Assembly: GCF_027596085.1 (NCBI RefSeq)
Contig: NC_072465.1
Span: 21,038,707 to 21,102,706 of the forward strand
DNA from: Anoplopoma fimbria
Taxonomy: Eukaryota; Chordata; Actinopteri; Perciformes; Anoplopomatidae
Length of the DNA: 64,000 nucleotides
Direction of reading: 5' to 3'
Below are positions 26,001 to 38,270 of the stretch, one piece after another. Position 1 is the stretch's first letter; every line of letters starts with the position of its first letter. The notes beneath the pieces are model-generated. The model saw only the letters and a program-made list of their open reading frames with translations, made no database searches and was not told the DNA's origin. Both the position numbers and the translations under genes were made by a program.

Positions 26001-28979
26001 ACAACGCCCTGTTTGGCGTAACTGATTAGTCAGGAGCTATAAGGCTAAATTTTAAAAAGACTCTCCATCTCTCCTACAGTCAATCTATCTGGTTGCACGC
26101 TAATGTCAACCTGTCGCTGGGCGGCGAACTTGTGAATGACTGATCGCCGTCTGAGGTGTGCAGAGAGGGAGGTGCTGCCAAGACAGTGGTCGTGCATGTC
26201 AATCAGAGCTGCCCATGACCTTGTGTCAAACCAAAAGGCTCCACTGCTGTAACACAGAGGACATGCAGCGCAGGACAGCGAGGGGACCTACAATGGACTA
26301 AAGCTGGAAATAATGGGTTTCTATCCTTTTAACACACATCCTATAAAGCAATCCATCCACAAATCGGGTACACCTACACTCATTTATTTTGTGGTCAATT
26401 AAAAATTCAAATGATGGCTTGAGGGTACCAATTAGCTGTCATAACACGTTTAGCTGTTCAGAACCTGTCTCTGGAGGGACAATCTTTGCTGGCACACGAA
26501 TTACCTGGCCAAATTTGATACATTATACTGTATTTTGTTCCAACCATGGAATTTGATTGGATGGAAGACATTTCATTATTATCATACTGCTGTATAGCAC
26601 AGGCAGAGGAAACGAGTGAGCCTTTTTAGAAATACTTCTTACATGAGTGTTACTGCACAGTCAGTGATATCAGAGTGGGAGGTGGATGATCTTTCAGATA
26701 CATTTTGACAATAAACCAGAATTAACTGTCAGACATAACACCAGCTGTTTGGGAGGATGCAAAAAAACATTTTTTCTTTCTAAACAAACCCATTAACTGT
26801 TGAATACATTCAAGTATTGGCTAAAATATACAAAGCAGCATCCAAACTGAAGCACTGTGTTTGGGATTAAATAATAAAAATGGTGAAAGTTTAATGTCAA
26901 CTGCCTCCTTTGCTTGTCTTCACATGCTCGCATCATCAGGCACAAGCCACACGAGACAATGTGACAGCCATGTCTTCCCTCCAACACATTTAGATTGGAA
27001 CACAAACTCACAGTTGTGATTCCATCACTTTAGAGGCATTCAGAGGCACATGACATTGACTTGCAATGATTACTACAATAACAAAATCACAGGTACAATA
27101 TGTTACTGTAAACTCACTGAAACTATTATAATTACAGTGAAATTGCAGTTTGTGTGAGTTTGTTAATTGTCAATTTCAGGTATGTTTTTCTGAAAGTGTT
27201 TTCCCGATGCTTACACACTTGAGCACAGCAGTGTGGAACTAGTTCAAAGAGAGTCAGATCGAATGTGTCCGTGTGTGTGCCATAGGGTGACAAAATTGTC
27301 TTTTTCTAAATTATTTTGAATCAAGTGTTTCATTTTGCAAAATATTTAAGATGTTTATGATGTAACTTGTGATAGTGGTTGTGTGAGTGGGTGTTGTATT
27401 TTGACAAAGTGAGCCCTGTTTTCTAAATCGTGGCAAACAAATAAAAAAAAAAAAATGACTTTGTTCCACATGTTAAATCAATTAATAAATCAATGTATTT
27501 CTAAAGATTGCATTTTGCAGTGAAAGTCAGAACAAAGCATATGCCAAATAGAATGAAGCAAAATAGTTTGTGGAGACAGAAACTAAAGCATGAATTACAG
27601 TTTTTTTCAATCTCTAACACTGTCATGTTGGCTTCCATTGTTGCTTTTAGCAGGTACTGACCTGAGATCTTTTTATAGTGTTTGTATCCTGATTGATTAG
27701 TCAACAATCATGGCCATTAGGTCTATGTGTGTGGTGTATTTCAGATGGCAGTGCTTTGAAATGGTAAAGCAGTGACTTTATGTAAGAGGCCTGTGTTTTA
27801 TAGAGAGAGCTGTGTGCAGTGTGTTGCAAAAAGTGCTATGGTGAATTGCAAATCGGGTGCAAAGCAGAAAATGGGTTTAGAGTGATGGAAACTTGAGCTG
27901 TGATTTTGCTTTGTGAGTGTCAGTCTCAATAATTGTGCTTCATATGTCATTTTAGTGTGTTAGCAATTGAAATATACTCTATTAGAACCTCTCTGGATAA
28001 GAATAGACAATGAGCACCAATTAAAGAAGAACGGCTCTGTCAGCATAGGATTAAAGGGATTACATGTAGAAGTAAAGTGACAAGGATGTGTGAAAAATGC
28101 ACAGAACATTTCATGCAAAATATATCCCAAAAAAACGATTGTTGAACTTTTGAATGAATATAAAATAGCTGTTACAACTACAAATGGCATCCTTAAAACT
28201 CTCTGGATTATTAGGCTTATTTATCCAAATAGGAAGAAATTCAATCAACAGACCTTTCTTAGTGTGATTTAATGAGATCTTGCTCTGGTCGTAAACAGAT
28301 AAGCAGCAGGTGTTACTGTATGTGAAGGTCCTATTCACGAGAGAGATATATGACACCATATGTGACACCAAAATTAATGAGGCTTTATTAGCCTGCTAAA
28401 ATTTCTCTTCTGAAGTTGGTCAATAAACTTTCAAAAAATATGGTTAGTTTTTTTTTGTTTTTTTACAGACAGCAAGTCTAAGGATCCGGTAAAAATTCAA
28501 CAACTTGAGACGCTTAACACTTTTGTGCTGTGACACTCTTATTCCAGCCAAATGTATTGCATTCAGATCAAGCTTTCAACAACAACATTTTGATCATCTT
28601 TAGAGACACTAATCCAAGAGCTTGATTTTTTCCCCTCTTTACCATGCTTGAAGCCAAATTATGAAGAATGTTTTATTCTTAGAATTGGATCGCTGATAAA
28701 TAAAAATGTAGATAGCCTGCCAGAGGCATTTTAAATGATCAGATGGCCCTGTGAATGTTTATTCTAGCCTTCTATGAATATTTGTTCAGCTTTTTTTTCC
28801 TAATTGCTCACAGTTTCTTTTTAAATTAAATTCAATGTCTTTATGGCTTCAATATAAGTCTCTTTGAAACAAATATAATATTAAATCCGCATACAACCGC
28901 TGCTTTGGCTAAATTAATATATGTGTGCATGAGAAGTCATAATTGGTTGGTGGAATTTTAAAATCAACTCTAATATGTA
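20081..28979. other. Long non-coding stretch, no gene recognised
   Basis: Nearly 9 kb with no convincing exon, RNA gene or intact mobile element. Open frames are at most about 130 codons and scattered among frames. Several repeat-free blocks (22130-22450, 24545-24745 and 28640-28900) look like unique sequence with AT-rich homeodomain/POU-like words such as 'catgcaaatg'. They could be conserved regulatory elements, but sequence from one species cannot show that. It is probably intron or intergenic DNA. Confidence 0.5.
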
Positions 28980-29690
28980 TAATAACCCTATTTCCTATAA
29001 ACTCTCATTTATATAATTTTCAAACATATTGTGAACAATTGTTTGATAATTATCTACCTAGGTTATAATTTCGTAGGTATATTTACTGACAATCTTGTTC
29101 ATTTACGAGATTTACTTATTTTTCTACTCATTTATGGGCTTTCCAGTTAAAAGATATTACCAACAAAGAAAAAAGTAATGATTTAGAATTTTTGAGGAAA
29201 ATATATGTTGACTTTGTGCTGATGAGAAGGAAGCCATAATGCATTTATTTTGGTATCGTCCAGTTTTTGCATTCTTTTGGCAGCAGGTAGCAGATTGGTT
29301 ATCTTAACAAATAATCCTTTCCCCCCGATTTCGGTGTTTCAAAATGTTCAGAATACATTGCAGAACACTGTTGTGTTGCTTGGTAACGTTTAGACATTTG
29401 ACACTCCAAAAAAAGTTGGTTTTGAACTCCTTTATTCTATTTCTTAAATGGTATTATTATAGGAACTATGAGAGGTAGAGCAAGACAAAATGGGAGATCC
29501 TGAAAATATCATCATATATCATTCGGAGTTATGATTATTCTATGGCATAATACATATAGTACTTAACATGTTTATACATCTATGTATGTATTTACAGTAT
29601 ACATGTATATGCATATTTGTTATGCATGTTGTAAATTGTATGGTTATGTTTTTTTAAGTCAATAAAATAAGTCGTAAAATGGGTTCAGAG
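28980..29690 (+). pseudogene. LINE-1-like element, 3' end of ORF2 with zinc-knuckle motif (decayed)
   Basis: Read from 29215, one frame gives a Cys followed by 'EAIMHLFWYRPVFAFFWQQV' and ends in a stop at 29305. This is the pattern of the C-terminal zinc-finger region of L1-clade reverse transcriptases (Cys, acidic-Glu-x(2)-HLFW, x-Cys-Pro, FW). The expected second Cys is replaced by Arg. Downstream the frame is broken by stops. The segment ends in an AT-rich 3' tail with 'caataaaataag' near 29660 and more AATAAA words to 29715. Only the 3' end of the element is visible; the RT palm and endonuclease are absent, as is typical of 5'-truncated L1 insertions. The 5' boundary is approximate. Confidence 0.72.
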
Positions 29691-30224
29691 AAATAAATCT
29701 AATAAATAAAGTTCAATGAAACAAATCTCATATAAATATGGTCATATCAATCCAGGTCGGAAGTGTCAGATAGATTGGTAAAGGGATAAAATGTCATGGT
29801 TTGAGGGATGTAATCTGCTGTGCCGGATGCTGGAGTAGGAAGCTTGGTGCAGCAGGTAATGGCTGTAAAGATGGAGGGTTCCCAGGTTTCTAAACAGCCC
29901 ACAAATTGAAGAAAAGCACACAAGGACCCACATGCCCTACGAGGGGGGGGGGGGGGGGCAAGTCATGTGGCGGACATGTGGAGACAAATACAAGTCCCTG
30001 ACACAAATGCCATAGGGGAAGTAAGGTCTGAAATATCTCGGAAGGATGAGAAAACCTGTTAGGAGGATCCATGTCACGTGCTTCTCCAAGCTTTTGTGAG
30101 CTATAAGACGACTCGAGGATAAAGACAAAGAGCAATAATTAAGATCGACGACAGCAAGTGAAAAAATAAACTGAGAAAAAATGACAAATCTGATTAGGTT
30201 ACCAAGGACAAGCATGTAGATAGA
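29691..30224. other. Non-coding stretch with a 16-bp G run
   Basis: No gene recognised. A homopolymer of 16 G lies at 29943-29958, interrupting otherwise ordinary sequence; its length is prone to sequencing and assembly error. Confidence 0.55.
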
Positions 30225-30600
30225 GCACTGATCTGGATCATTGCAGCGCCTTGAGGGACGTCATTGTGAGCGGTTTATAAGACAATGGGCTCTAGGCACA
30301 GACATGCAAAAGGCCCCATCATCTCTCCTACATAAACCCAAGACATAGACTTCATAGTTGTTTATTCCTTTTTCTTGTTGTTTTGTACCTCTTTGTAGTC
30401 TTTACGTATCTCTCTGTGGTTTAGTGTCTCTTTATGGTCATTGTGTGACTCTTTGTAATCATTTTGTGTCTCTTTGTAGTCATTTTGTTCATACTTGAGT
30501 TTGTTTTGCCCCTTTTAATAGTCAGTATCAGTCTCTTTGTAGTTGATTGTGTTTCATTTTGAGTATTTTCCTGGTGTTGCTTGTGTAGCCCACATGACAC
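30225..30600 (+). repeat. Dispersed repeat with degenerate ~20-bp tandem array
   Basis: The left part ('gggctctaggcacagacatg', then 'aaaaggccccatc') leads into about eight degenerate copies of a 19-23-bp unit close to 'ctctttgtagtcattttgtg' (30381-30545). Clear units are at 30390-30400, 30450-30460, 30471-30481 and 30533-30543. I recall the same combination from other fish genomes, so the whole block is probably one old dispersed element with internal tandem repeats. It encodes nothing. Confidence 0.65.
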
Positions 30601-32911
30601 ACTTTAGGGGGGTAAAGTGGAGGGGGCAATGGCTTCTTTGAGAATGATCCAGTTGCGGCCCTTTAGCACCTCGCGCACCAACCTCACGCTTACCATATCC
30701 AGTCACTCTAACCCAAACCCTAACTATAGCTGAATGTGGAGTGGCGTGAGGTGCATCTGAGACCCAACAGGCTGCAGTTTTCATGACTGCGTCTTGCTGA
30801 GTTGCAACATGATCCCGATGCCAAAGCCTGTTCACAGTTATATAAACACCTGGCAAAGTTCCCTGAAAGCGCCTCTCTCTCTAGTTCCTGCCACAGTATA
30901 GTCTAAATGACCACATTTTGCCACGATGACATACACGCAAACACACACACACACATTCTCACGGGGTGAAAATTATACCAGCATTGCTTTTGCGACTAGA
31001 GATGAGAATGCAAGGTTTCGGTCTCCTATATCGTTTTTTTCAAGATAATCAGGTAAAGCTTTATGCTTGACCATGATGTACTGTAAATTAAAAGCTAGGC
31101 TGGAGTCGGTGGCAAAAAGTAGATGACTTCATTGATTTTCTTTTGTTTACCATAAGTTCACTTGTTTAAAAAATGTTGTGTAAGGAAGTGGATTACATTC
31201 CTACATTAGTATAATAATGCAACTTGATCCAAGAGCTTTTCCATAGATACATCAATCAATCTAGCAAATAATATTACAGAACTCCATAAGGTCTCTTAAG
31301 TGGCATGAAAGTCTTAGACTTCCAAAAAGCGAGCCTATTTCTGTGATAGATTCACAGTGGTAACACTGTAGTCATTTTATTGGTAAGGCCTTGGATATTT
31401 TCTTCAATGATTCTATTTTTTTTTGGATGATAGAACTTTCTGAAAGGAGAATAAAACTTGGGCGTCTCAGGCTAAGTCGATGTGCTCGACAGGCCTTGAC
31501 TTGTGATCCTCTCAGTATATTCAAAAGTACAATTATTCCATATATGATGTGTTCACAAAAGAGTCTTCAAAGTTGTTGAGAAATGGCAGTATTTAAACAA
31601 AGTACATGGGAATTTAAGGTTTTCAACGAACAATGGAGTTTCTGTATTGTTCTACCTATTGCACATGGCATACGTGGTCCTATTTTATACCTATATACCT
31701 CCTTACAGCATACACAAGCTTACAATAATACAATACAGAAAGTATTCTGAGATATTGCAGTTGTGTTATGAACACAAAATGCTGTTATTTCCCCCTCACA
31801 CATTCTTCTCAGTGAAACTGGTATGCAATAAATTGCCTCTGCGTTTTGAACAAGGCTCTCTCCAACCCAACCCCCACCCCCCTAAAAAACACACACACAC
31901 ACACACACATGTAATGCAATGCCTTGGTAATATTATATGACTTAAGAAACTTTCTTTGGGAAAATAACTGGATTTTACCTCCCAATATACTGTCTCAGAG
32001 GGGCATAAAGAAAGATTAATGTGGTAAATATGAAAGACTATTTTTGGCTCTCCTGGACTGCTTAGCATTGAGTCAGTCTGGTTTTTCTTCTCCACCATTT
32101 ATGGTAAACTAACATTTAATCTGATGAGGAGAATCATACTTCACTTCTCGTATTCCCACTGACTTTGCAACTTGTTGATTGTCTCATTTCTCTCGCATTT
32201 CCTCTCGTTAAAGCAGCATTTACTCAAACTGTGATGTTTTGTTTCGGTGAATGAATGGATATGAAAAAGTTGCAGTGACATAGAATCGGCAGATCGTTTC
32301 AACTGGCAGGGTTTCTTTGAAGGAGATCCCACTGCCTGCAAGAAGATAGGATCAAATCAGCACAGATTATCAAGTCATGGTACTTTACAACCCCTGCTGG
32401 GGGACTGTGAACTAGCTGTGGGCTACGGGAGTCTCAGTGATATCTGAAAGTCTTTTCTACCCACATGCTCGGGAAGATGAACAGAGAGATTGGAGCTGAT
32501 ATACTTCAGATGTCTGTCAAATGGCCGAGATAACTGGGCTTGCCTGCAGCCTAAGCAAAACGCTGGGACAGCGCTGCTTTATGAATTGTTGTTATGATTT
32601 GTGGACAACAATGTTTCATTGAATTATGGGTAAGGATTGTTCTGTGTTATGTGAAAATCTCACTCAAAAGCCAGCTCCATCATGAAACATGGCATACTCA
32701 TGCATGGAATTGTCAGTGTAGAGTGCACATCTGAACTGGTCTACAGTCTGTGGGCTGTAAATATACAGAGCCTCTGTTTATTTTATGATGTTTAAAAGCA
32801 CTTCCAGTGACCGTGAATTATAACTGTGACCAACTAAACTGTTGTTGTGCTGTACTGGCTTCCCTTACTTGTAATTGTTTATATAAAACTCGATAATTAA
32901 AACAGTCACTT
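30601..32911. other. Non-coding stretch with CA microsatellites
   Basis: No gene recognised. A (CA)n run is present at 30939-30953 and a longer one at 31888-31909, next to a C-rich patch (31870-31882). A single telomere-like stretch ('ctaacccaaaccctaacta', about 30708-30726) is too short to be an interstitial telomere. Confidence 0.55.
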
Positions 32912-34131
32912 CAAGTACATTTTTGTTATACCGCCAAATATCACAAATCACAAATTGGCCTAAGGCGGCTTTACAATCTCTACAGCATACAACATCCTTT
33001 ATCCTGAGACCTTCGACTCGGATAAGGAAAAAATCCCTTTGACAAGAAAAATAACAGAGAAAAGAACCTCAGGAAGAGCGACACAGGAGGGATCCCTACC
33101 TCAGGACAGACATGCCATAGATGTTGTGCATACAGAACAGACCAACATGATTTACAGTACGGACAATCAGGAAGGCAAAATTATAAGTAGATTGAAAACA
33201 TACGGAAATTAAGTATATGGATCCGGGAAGACGTCTATCAACTTCCAGGTGCTGCAAAACAGACCTGAGCCTCACAGCCTTCTCTCCACCATGGAGACCT
33301 GGAAAGAGGGCAGGCTACTCAAACACACAAGAGACAGAACTCAAGCACTCCATTTACACAGATAGGAGAAAGGAAATGTGCCTACAGAGGGAGAGAGAGA
33401 GAGTGTAGGACGACATGCACAGTGGAGACTAGAGGAGAGGCTGAAACGGCCGATGGTCCAGCACAGAGAGCCCCCAGAGTGAGAAGAGAGAATGGGAAAT
33501 AAGTGGGGGGGGGGGGGGCACAGCTGTGCTTATGGGACACAAACAAATAGTGGGTTAGAATTATGCAATGTTTTTTAAAATGTTCACAGCATTGTCGTTG
33601 GCAGGACAAACTTGGCATGCTAAATAGAAGCAGATAAATATATACACCATGCACCATAATATATACAAATATGAGGGTGGAAACAAGTGGCAATGTTTGC
33701 AAGCAATTGGTTGTTATTTTTAATTTAAAAAATCCAAATATTTTCCCCCAAAAAATTAAAGGTAAGGCGAAGAGATGATTTTAAAGATTGGATTCAACAC
33801 TAACAGGATTTTTAAGGGCCAAATATCCAAGTTTACGTTTAAATTAATCTTAATTTATAGTTGTTGTATAGTCGACTCCTTAAAACAACATCGCTCAGTC
33901 CCTAAACCTCCCCACCATCACACTAGTCTTTGCTCAATGCATTGTGTGGGTGTATTAAAACAGTCAGACTTTTTAATCACACCGAGGCGGTTATTCATTT
34001 TGTCTATGTCGAGCAGGACCAGTGACCATTGTTTAAGTTTAACGTGACATCCAGGTTTTCACAGCAGATAATTAAGCCTCTAATTTGATAATTTGGGGAT
34101 AATCTTACGTTTAGTGCAGTTGAAATTCATT

Positions 34132-34398
34132 TCACGACTGCATACAATTTGGCAAAGAGGTGACATAAAAACGGAGAAAAAGAGAGAGCCAAGAAAAAAG
34201 TTTTGATGTATTATTTCTAATAGAAACTTCTAATAGAAACTTAGTCTGTTTTTTCAGATACGTATATAAGACTTTAACCATGCTAGAGCTAGGCCAGAGA
34301 CGCCAAATTGATTTTCCGGTCACTCTAGGAGTATAAATATTTATGTTGTCAAAAGCTGCACTAACATCCAGTATTATAAGCACTGACTGGGAATCCAA
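34132..34398 (-). pseudogene. LINE reverse-transcriptase palm fragment
   Basis: The frame begins near 'SVLIILDVSAAFDNI', which is RT motif A of non-LTR retrotransposons (the first catalytic Asp lies in 'LLDLSAAFDT'). It continues to 'LSLFLRFYVTSLPNCM', the area that leads to the YADD motif. The YADD box itself is not readable because a stop and substitutions fall just downstream (about 34130-34105). The residues after motif A diverge from the usual 'VDH' pattern. The element cannot be active. Confidence 0.8.
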
Positions 34399-34534
34399 AT
34401 CCAGTCCATAATAAGCAGAAAATCATTCAACACTTGGAAGTGCAGTTTTAGTGGAGTGACTGGCCCCGAAAGCAGATTGAAAAGGTTCAAAAAGATTACT
34501 GATTACTGCACATACAAAGTTGTGATTTTAAAGA

Positions 34535-34753
34535 TTAAACTACAGCAGTCTTAAAGCTGGGAGTAACAGTGCCACTTGTAAAGGATAACGGATAACAATT
34601 ACAATAATCAGTATTGTATGTCCCAGAAATGGCAAGAGATATTTCAAGTGTAGCAGGTAAGGGGTCGAATAGACAGGTAGTTGGTTTAGAAGCCGACACC
34701 AGTTTAGGCAATGTTGTAAGGGAGAAGGTCTCAACATTTGTGGGATTTAACAT
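34535..34753 (-). pseudogene. LINE reverse-transcriptase N-terminal fragment
   Basis: The frame carries 'LVSASKPTTCLFDPLPATL' and ends in 'SFKTAVV'. These are the typical entry sequences of L2-like LINE RTs: a 'K-TTC-LDP-P' block, then about 30 residues later 'SFKTAVV', just before the 'YRPISNL' region. It lies in a different frame from the palm fragment at 34132-34398 and the endonuclease fragment, so at least one frameshift separates them. Confidence 0.8.
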
Positions 34754-35250
34754 AAAAAAATCATGAGTGTAACAGCTCAGATGCTAACAGATGATTGCTT
34801 TTGAGTAGGTTTGGCTACAGCGTCAAAACGAAAGCTAAGATTGTGTTATTTCTTACTCAGTAAGAGAAATATGCTGCTTTAGCGAAGCAGACGAAGCATG
34901 CTTGAAAATCATCACACATTGTGCAACATTAGATGCAGAAAACTTCCATTCGATTTACGCTATTTGCTTTTGAATCTCCTGCAGATCTGCTTAAGAGCAT
35001 GCATTACTGCAGTAAACCAAGATCTATACCTCTCTTATCCTCTCTCTTTGGTAGAAAAAGGTGCAACTGAATCCTAGAGACTAGAAACAGCTTTGTTTAA
35101 GTCACTGGATCAATTCTCCACGTGGCTTACAGCTGCAGTGAAAGGAGCCAGGACCCATGGCAATTGCTCACCAAGTGCAGCTAAAGTTAACGGTCCAATG
35201 TGGCAAGTGGTAAATACTTCAGCGCCAACATTAGGACAGGCTAGTGTTGC

Positions 35251-35451
35251 TTAAATGTTAATCAAGAAAGTGATCTGATTCCATGTGATACAGCAGATCA
35301 CTACTATGCTGCGTGACGGAGTTAAGTCAAGGGTACTATCACTGCGGTGAGTATCAAGAAGTCCCAGAAAGGCTTTACTTGGAGAATTAAAGGCCTTATT
35401 GAGATGAATATCAAAATCACCAATATCTAAAATGTTATCAGAATAAGTCAA
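35251..35451 (-). pseudogene. LINE endonuclease fragment
   Basis: This frame contains 'ILDIGDFDIHLN' followed about 20 residues later by 'STLDL'. It matches the conserved 'GDFN-H' core and the downstream 'TLDL' segment of the AP-endonuclease domain of L2/CR1-type LINEs. Stops upstream (minus strand, toward 35750) interrupt weaker endonuclease-like homology. It lies 5' of the RT pieces, as expected. Not functional. Confidence 0.75.
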
Positions 35452-35830
35452 AATTTGGAAAAAGGTCTGGGTGGTCTATAGAGGTTATTCCTTTATGTTA
35501 AAGCAATGCACAGATGATGGAGATGGTTTTAATAAAGGAGTCTCAAATTAATTTAATGTAAAGTTTGAAGGATAAAATGAGTATGACTTCAAGGCAACAG
35601 AGCCTTGTTTAGAAGCCTGAGCATGAGGAACCAAACCATTTATCCTTAAGGCTTTGGTAGACAGATATCTAGTATTGTAACAAATAATAATTTGGTGGTC
35701 TTGTTGGGGCTATAGTGTTCAGTAATGGGCCATTTTGTAGAGCTACCAGTATATGACGCACTTATTGAAACAAAATTCTGGTGGCCTGAGTATGTTGTGA
35801 TCACTTTATAACGAGCCAGTAACGAGCCAG

Positions 35831-38189
35831 CCAGCAGATCAGTGAAGTAAGCCTACTGTACAGTACATCTCACCATTACCTATCAACTACATGGGACCAC
35901 AGAGAGTTCACCAATGCCGACTCATCTTTCTGGAAAACTCAAACTTCCTGACTAGGCATTCTTAATTGATCTCCAACTGCTTCGTCCAATTATTGGTGCA
36001 GACATGGATTACGATGTTGTTAAAGCTAGATGTGTTGTCACCCTGGTTTCCCTGATTCTCCCTATGGGATGCAAGCAGCCCGTCCAAGCCTCCTGCTTTA
36101 AGTTAAGCACCCTTCTTTCTTAAAGGTGTATGACCTCCGAAGGCATTCTGGCTTTCATCTGTTTCTTATCATGGCGTTCAAACCTGTGATTGAAGAACTT
36201 ATTTTTGTAAATGATAGTTTTCCCTGACCCTAACATGAAATTGATGCTTCTTTAAATATGTATATATTTTACTCTATTTATTTGCAGTGGTGTTAATTCA
36301 TCAAATTGTTCTCTGACAAATATTACAACTTTATGTGCATCAATGGAATTATTAATAAAATCATTATTTTTATGATCATATTCTTTCTCTTTTTAATTTT
36401 TCTTAAAACATTTTTTCTACTCTATTAATGTGCAATAGGAAGCACCCTACTGGACTACATACACAATATAATGAAAGGGAAACTGTGAAACATGTACTCC
36501 AACAGGAAAAAAGGAAATTAAATTAATCAGGACAAATTTAGAAAAAAATAAATATTAAATTAGGGATTCCTGCCAAACCATTTCTCCACACTCCAGACCA
36601 GTGGGTGGCAGTATTGCACCTATAAGACGGTCAATATGCCATTAAAGCTCAAAAGGGAAGCACGATGCAACTAGCACGGCTAATTATGCCTCTTTCACTG
36701 CTTGGTGTGTTCAATATAGATTATCGTCAAATGAGTGAGTATGTCCTTTCGATTTCTTACATTGTAGCAGATTGCTGATTGGTCAGCTATCTAGCTAACT
36801 AGCCAGCAACTAACGAGTATGAATTTAACAACTTAATGTTTCATCCAAAAACACACAGCGAGCATATTGCTATTGCCAGATGAGTGACTACGTTGTATTT
36901 GCTCTTTTCTGCAATCAGTGTAGCATGAAACCATAGATGAATTAACTAGCTTGCTAGCTAATTAGCCAGACACAGCCGCAACTATAAGTTATGCTCCCTA
37001 CTCCAAGTTACACACCCTTTACATTACACCTCTCACTTGCAATCTGCAGACAGACCCAGACCCAGTTTCTCTACGGAAACTGGTTAGCTTCCCACGCCAC
37101 TGAAAGGGGATAAACTGCATCCTCTTCCAACAAGGTTATGCTAGTGCTATCACTATAAGGCCTGCTATCAAGCAGCGTCATGGCGTCTTAAAAGTGTCCG
37201 TCCATTCTGTGAGACTTTTTACTTTCTGATAAAATAGTTCATCCCAATGTGCATCCTTTTCCTTTGTGATAATACACATTCGAATTACACCATAAATGTG
37301 AAAGGCATACAAAGTAACACAACATAATGTTATTAACAGAGGACGTGGTTTGTTAGCAAATCTGAGGTTGACCTTTCCCGGAAGTTTTGAAAAATAGAGG
37401 AAACGCTAAATAGATTGCTGGTAATTACACACAAAAAAACAGGGAAATTAATACACACAGATACAACAAAAATCAAGATACAGCATTCAGAAAAGACTAT
37501 CAAATCTCTGCAAAGTGAAGCAGAAGGAGTTGTCTCTCTTCTACAAAGTATACTCTCCAATAGGAAAAATACTGACAAGTCCTCTTAACCTAGAACTGCC
37601 ATACACTGACCCACCATGTTTAAATGTATTGGTGATTGCAAGTAGAATAGAAGGGCAGTGGCTTGAAATCCACACAGTAAAACACGGATGATGCAATATT
37701 GATTTGGGCCTCTGGTTGCTCTTCTCTGATCTCTCAAAAAAACTGAGAAGGGTACGTCTAGCAGGTGTGTTGAATTTAACTTAGGCCCTGCAGCTCACTT
37801 TGACTTGCTCCAGTACAACTATAGATAGATCTGATAGAATCTGATAAAGGGTATGGTTAGAGACAAGAACTGCATGGAAGCTCGGGGTTGCTTTTGCTTC
37901 ACCTTGTATGAGCTTCAGTGACTTATTTTAATCCATCATGACATCAGCGGTATTTACCGATGACTTAATTGCTTTAGTTGCTTGTGGGTAACTGAACCTC
38001 TTATTGACCTCAAAATATTGGCATTCTCTGCTAATCATGTTTGTGCAGTCTTGAGAACTGATTGAAAAATAATTAAATGTAAATATTTATTTCAGCTTGT
38101 ATATGTAGGTTTATGTTCGTTAAAGTTATATTGCTGTTGAGGTGAGTGTTTCATGAACTTCAACTCATTGAATTCATAGTGTGTGTTGT
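35831..38189. other. Non-coding stretch, possible small repeat fragments
   Basis: No gene recognised. The segment around 36590-36630 ('accagtgggtggcagtattg') resembles a short motif common in fish repeats. The block 36770-36990 contains several 'gctagct/ctagctaac' words. A direct duplication 'taacgagccag' occurs at about 35810-35833. None of this is enough to name an element. Confidence 0.45.
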
Positions 38190-38270
38190 TTTAATGTATT
38201 TTATCCACCATGAAAACTTCCCCGCAGGGATAAATACAGTTTATTGGATTGGAATGTAATTGAATTGAAA
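38190..38270 (+). repeat. Probable retroelement 3' tail fragment
   Basis: The sequence 'cccgcagggataaatacagt' leads into ATTG/AATTG-like repeats ('ttggattggaatgtaattg', then 'aattgaaatgg'). This is the form of several fish SINE/LINE 3' ends: an AATAAA-like word, then a short-period tail. Only the last ~80 bp is recognisable. Confidence 0.45.

Larger units (their letters stand above)
32912..35830 (-). mobile_element. Decayed L2-like LINE (endonuclease plus reverse transcriptase), minus strand
   Basis: Read 5' to 3' on the minus strand, the segment holds an endonuclease-like piece (about 35451-35251), the N-terminal part of a reverse transcriptase (34753-34535), and the RT palm entry motif (about 34398). 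An RT thumb-side stretch and a non-coding 3' region follow, ending at about 32912. The 3' end, read on the minus strand, has 'gccaatttgtgatttgtgat' followed by a tail similar to the 46.72-46.86 kb segment. That tail is characteristic of L2-type fish LINEs. Stops and frame changes are numerous, so it is a fossil. I join the 3' region (32912-33500) and the coding part into one element because of order and orientation; two separate insertions remain possible. A 14-G run sits at 33505-33518. Confidence 0.75.

Noticed and set aside
30708..30726. Telomere-like 'ctaacccaaaccctaacta'
   Set aside because: Fewer than three imperfect units; not an interstitial telomere array.
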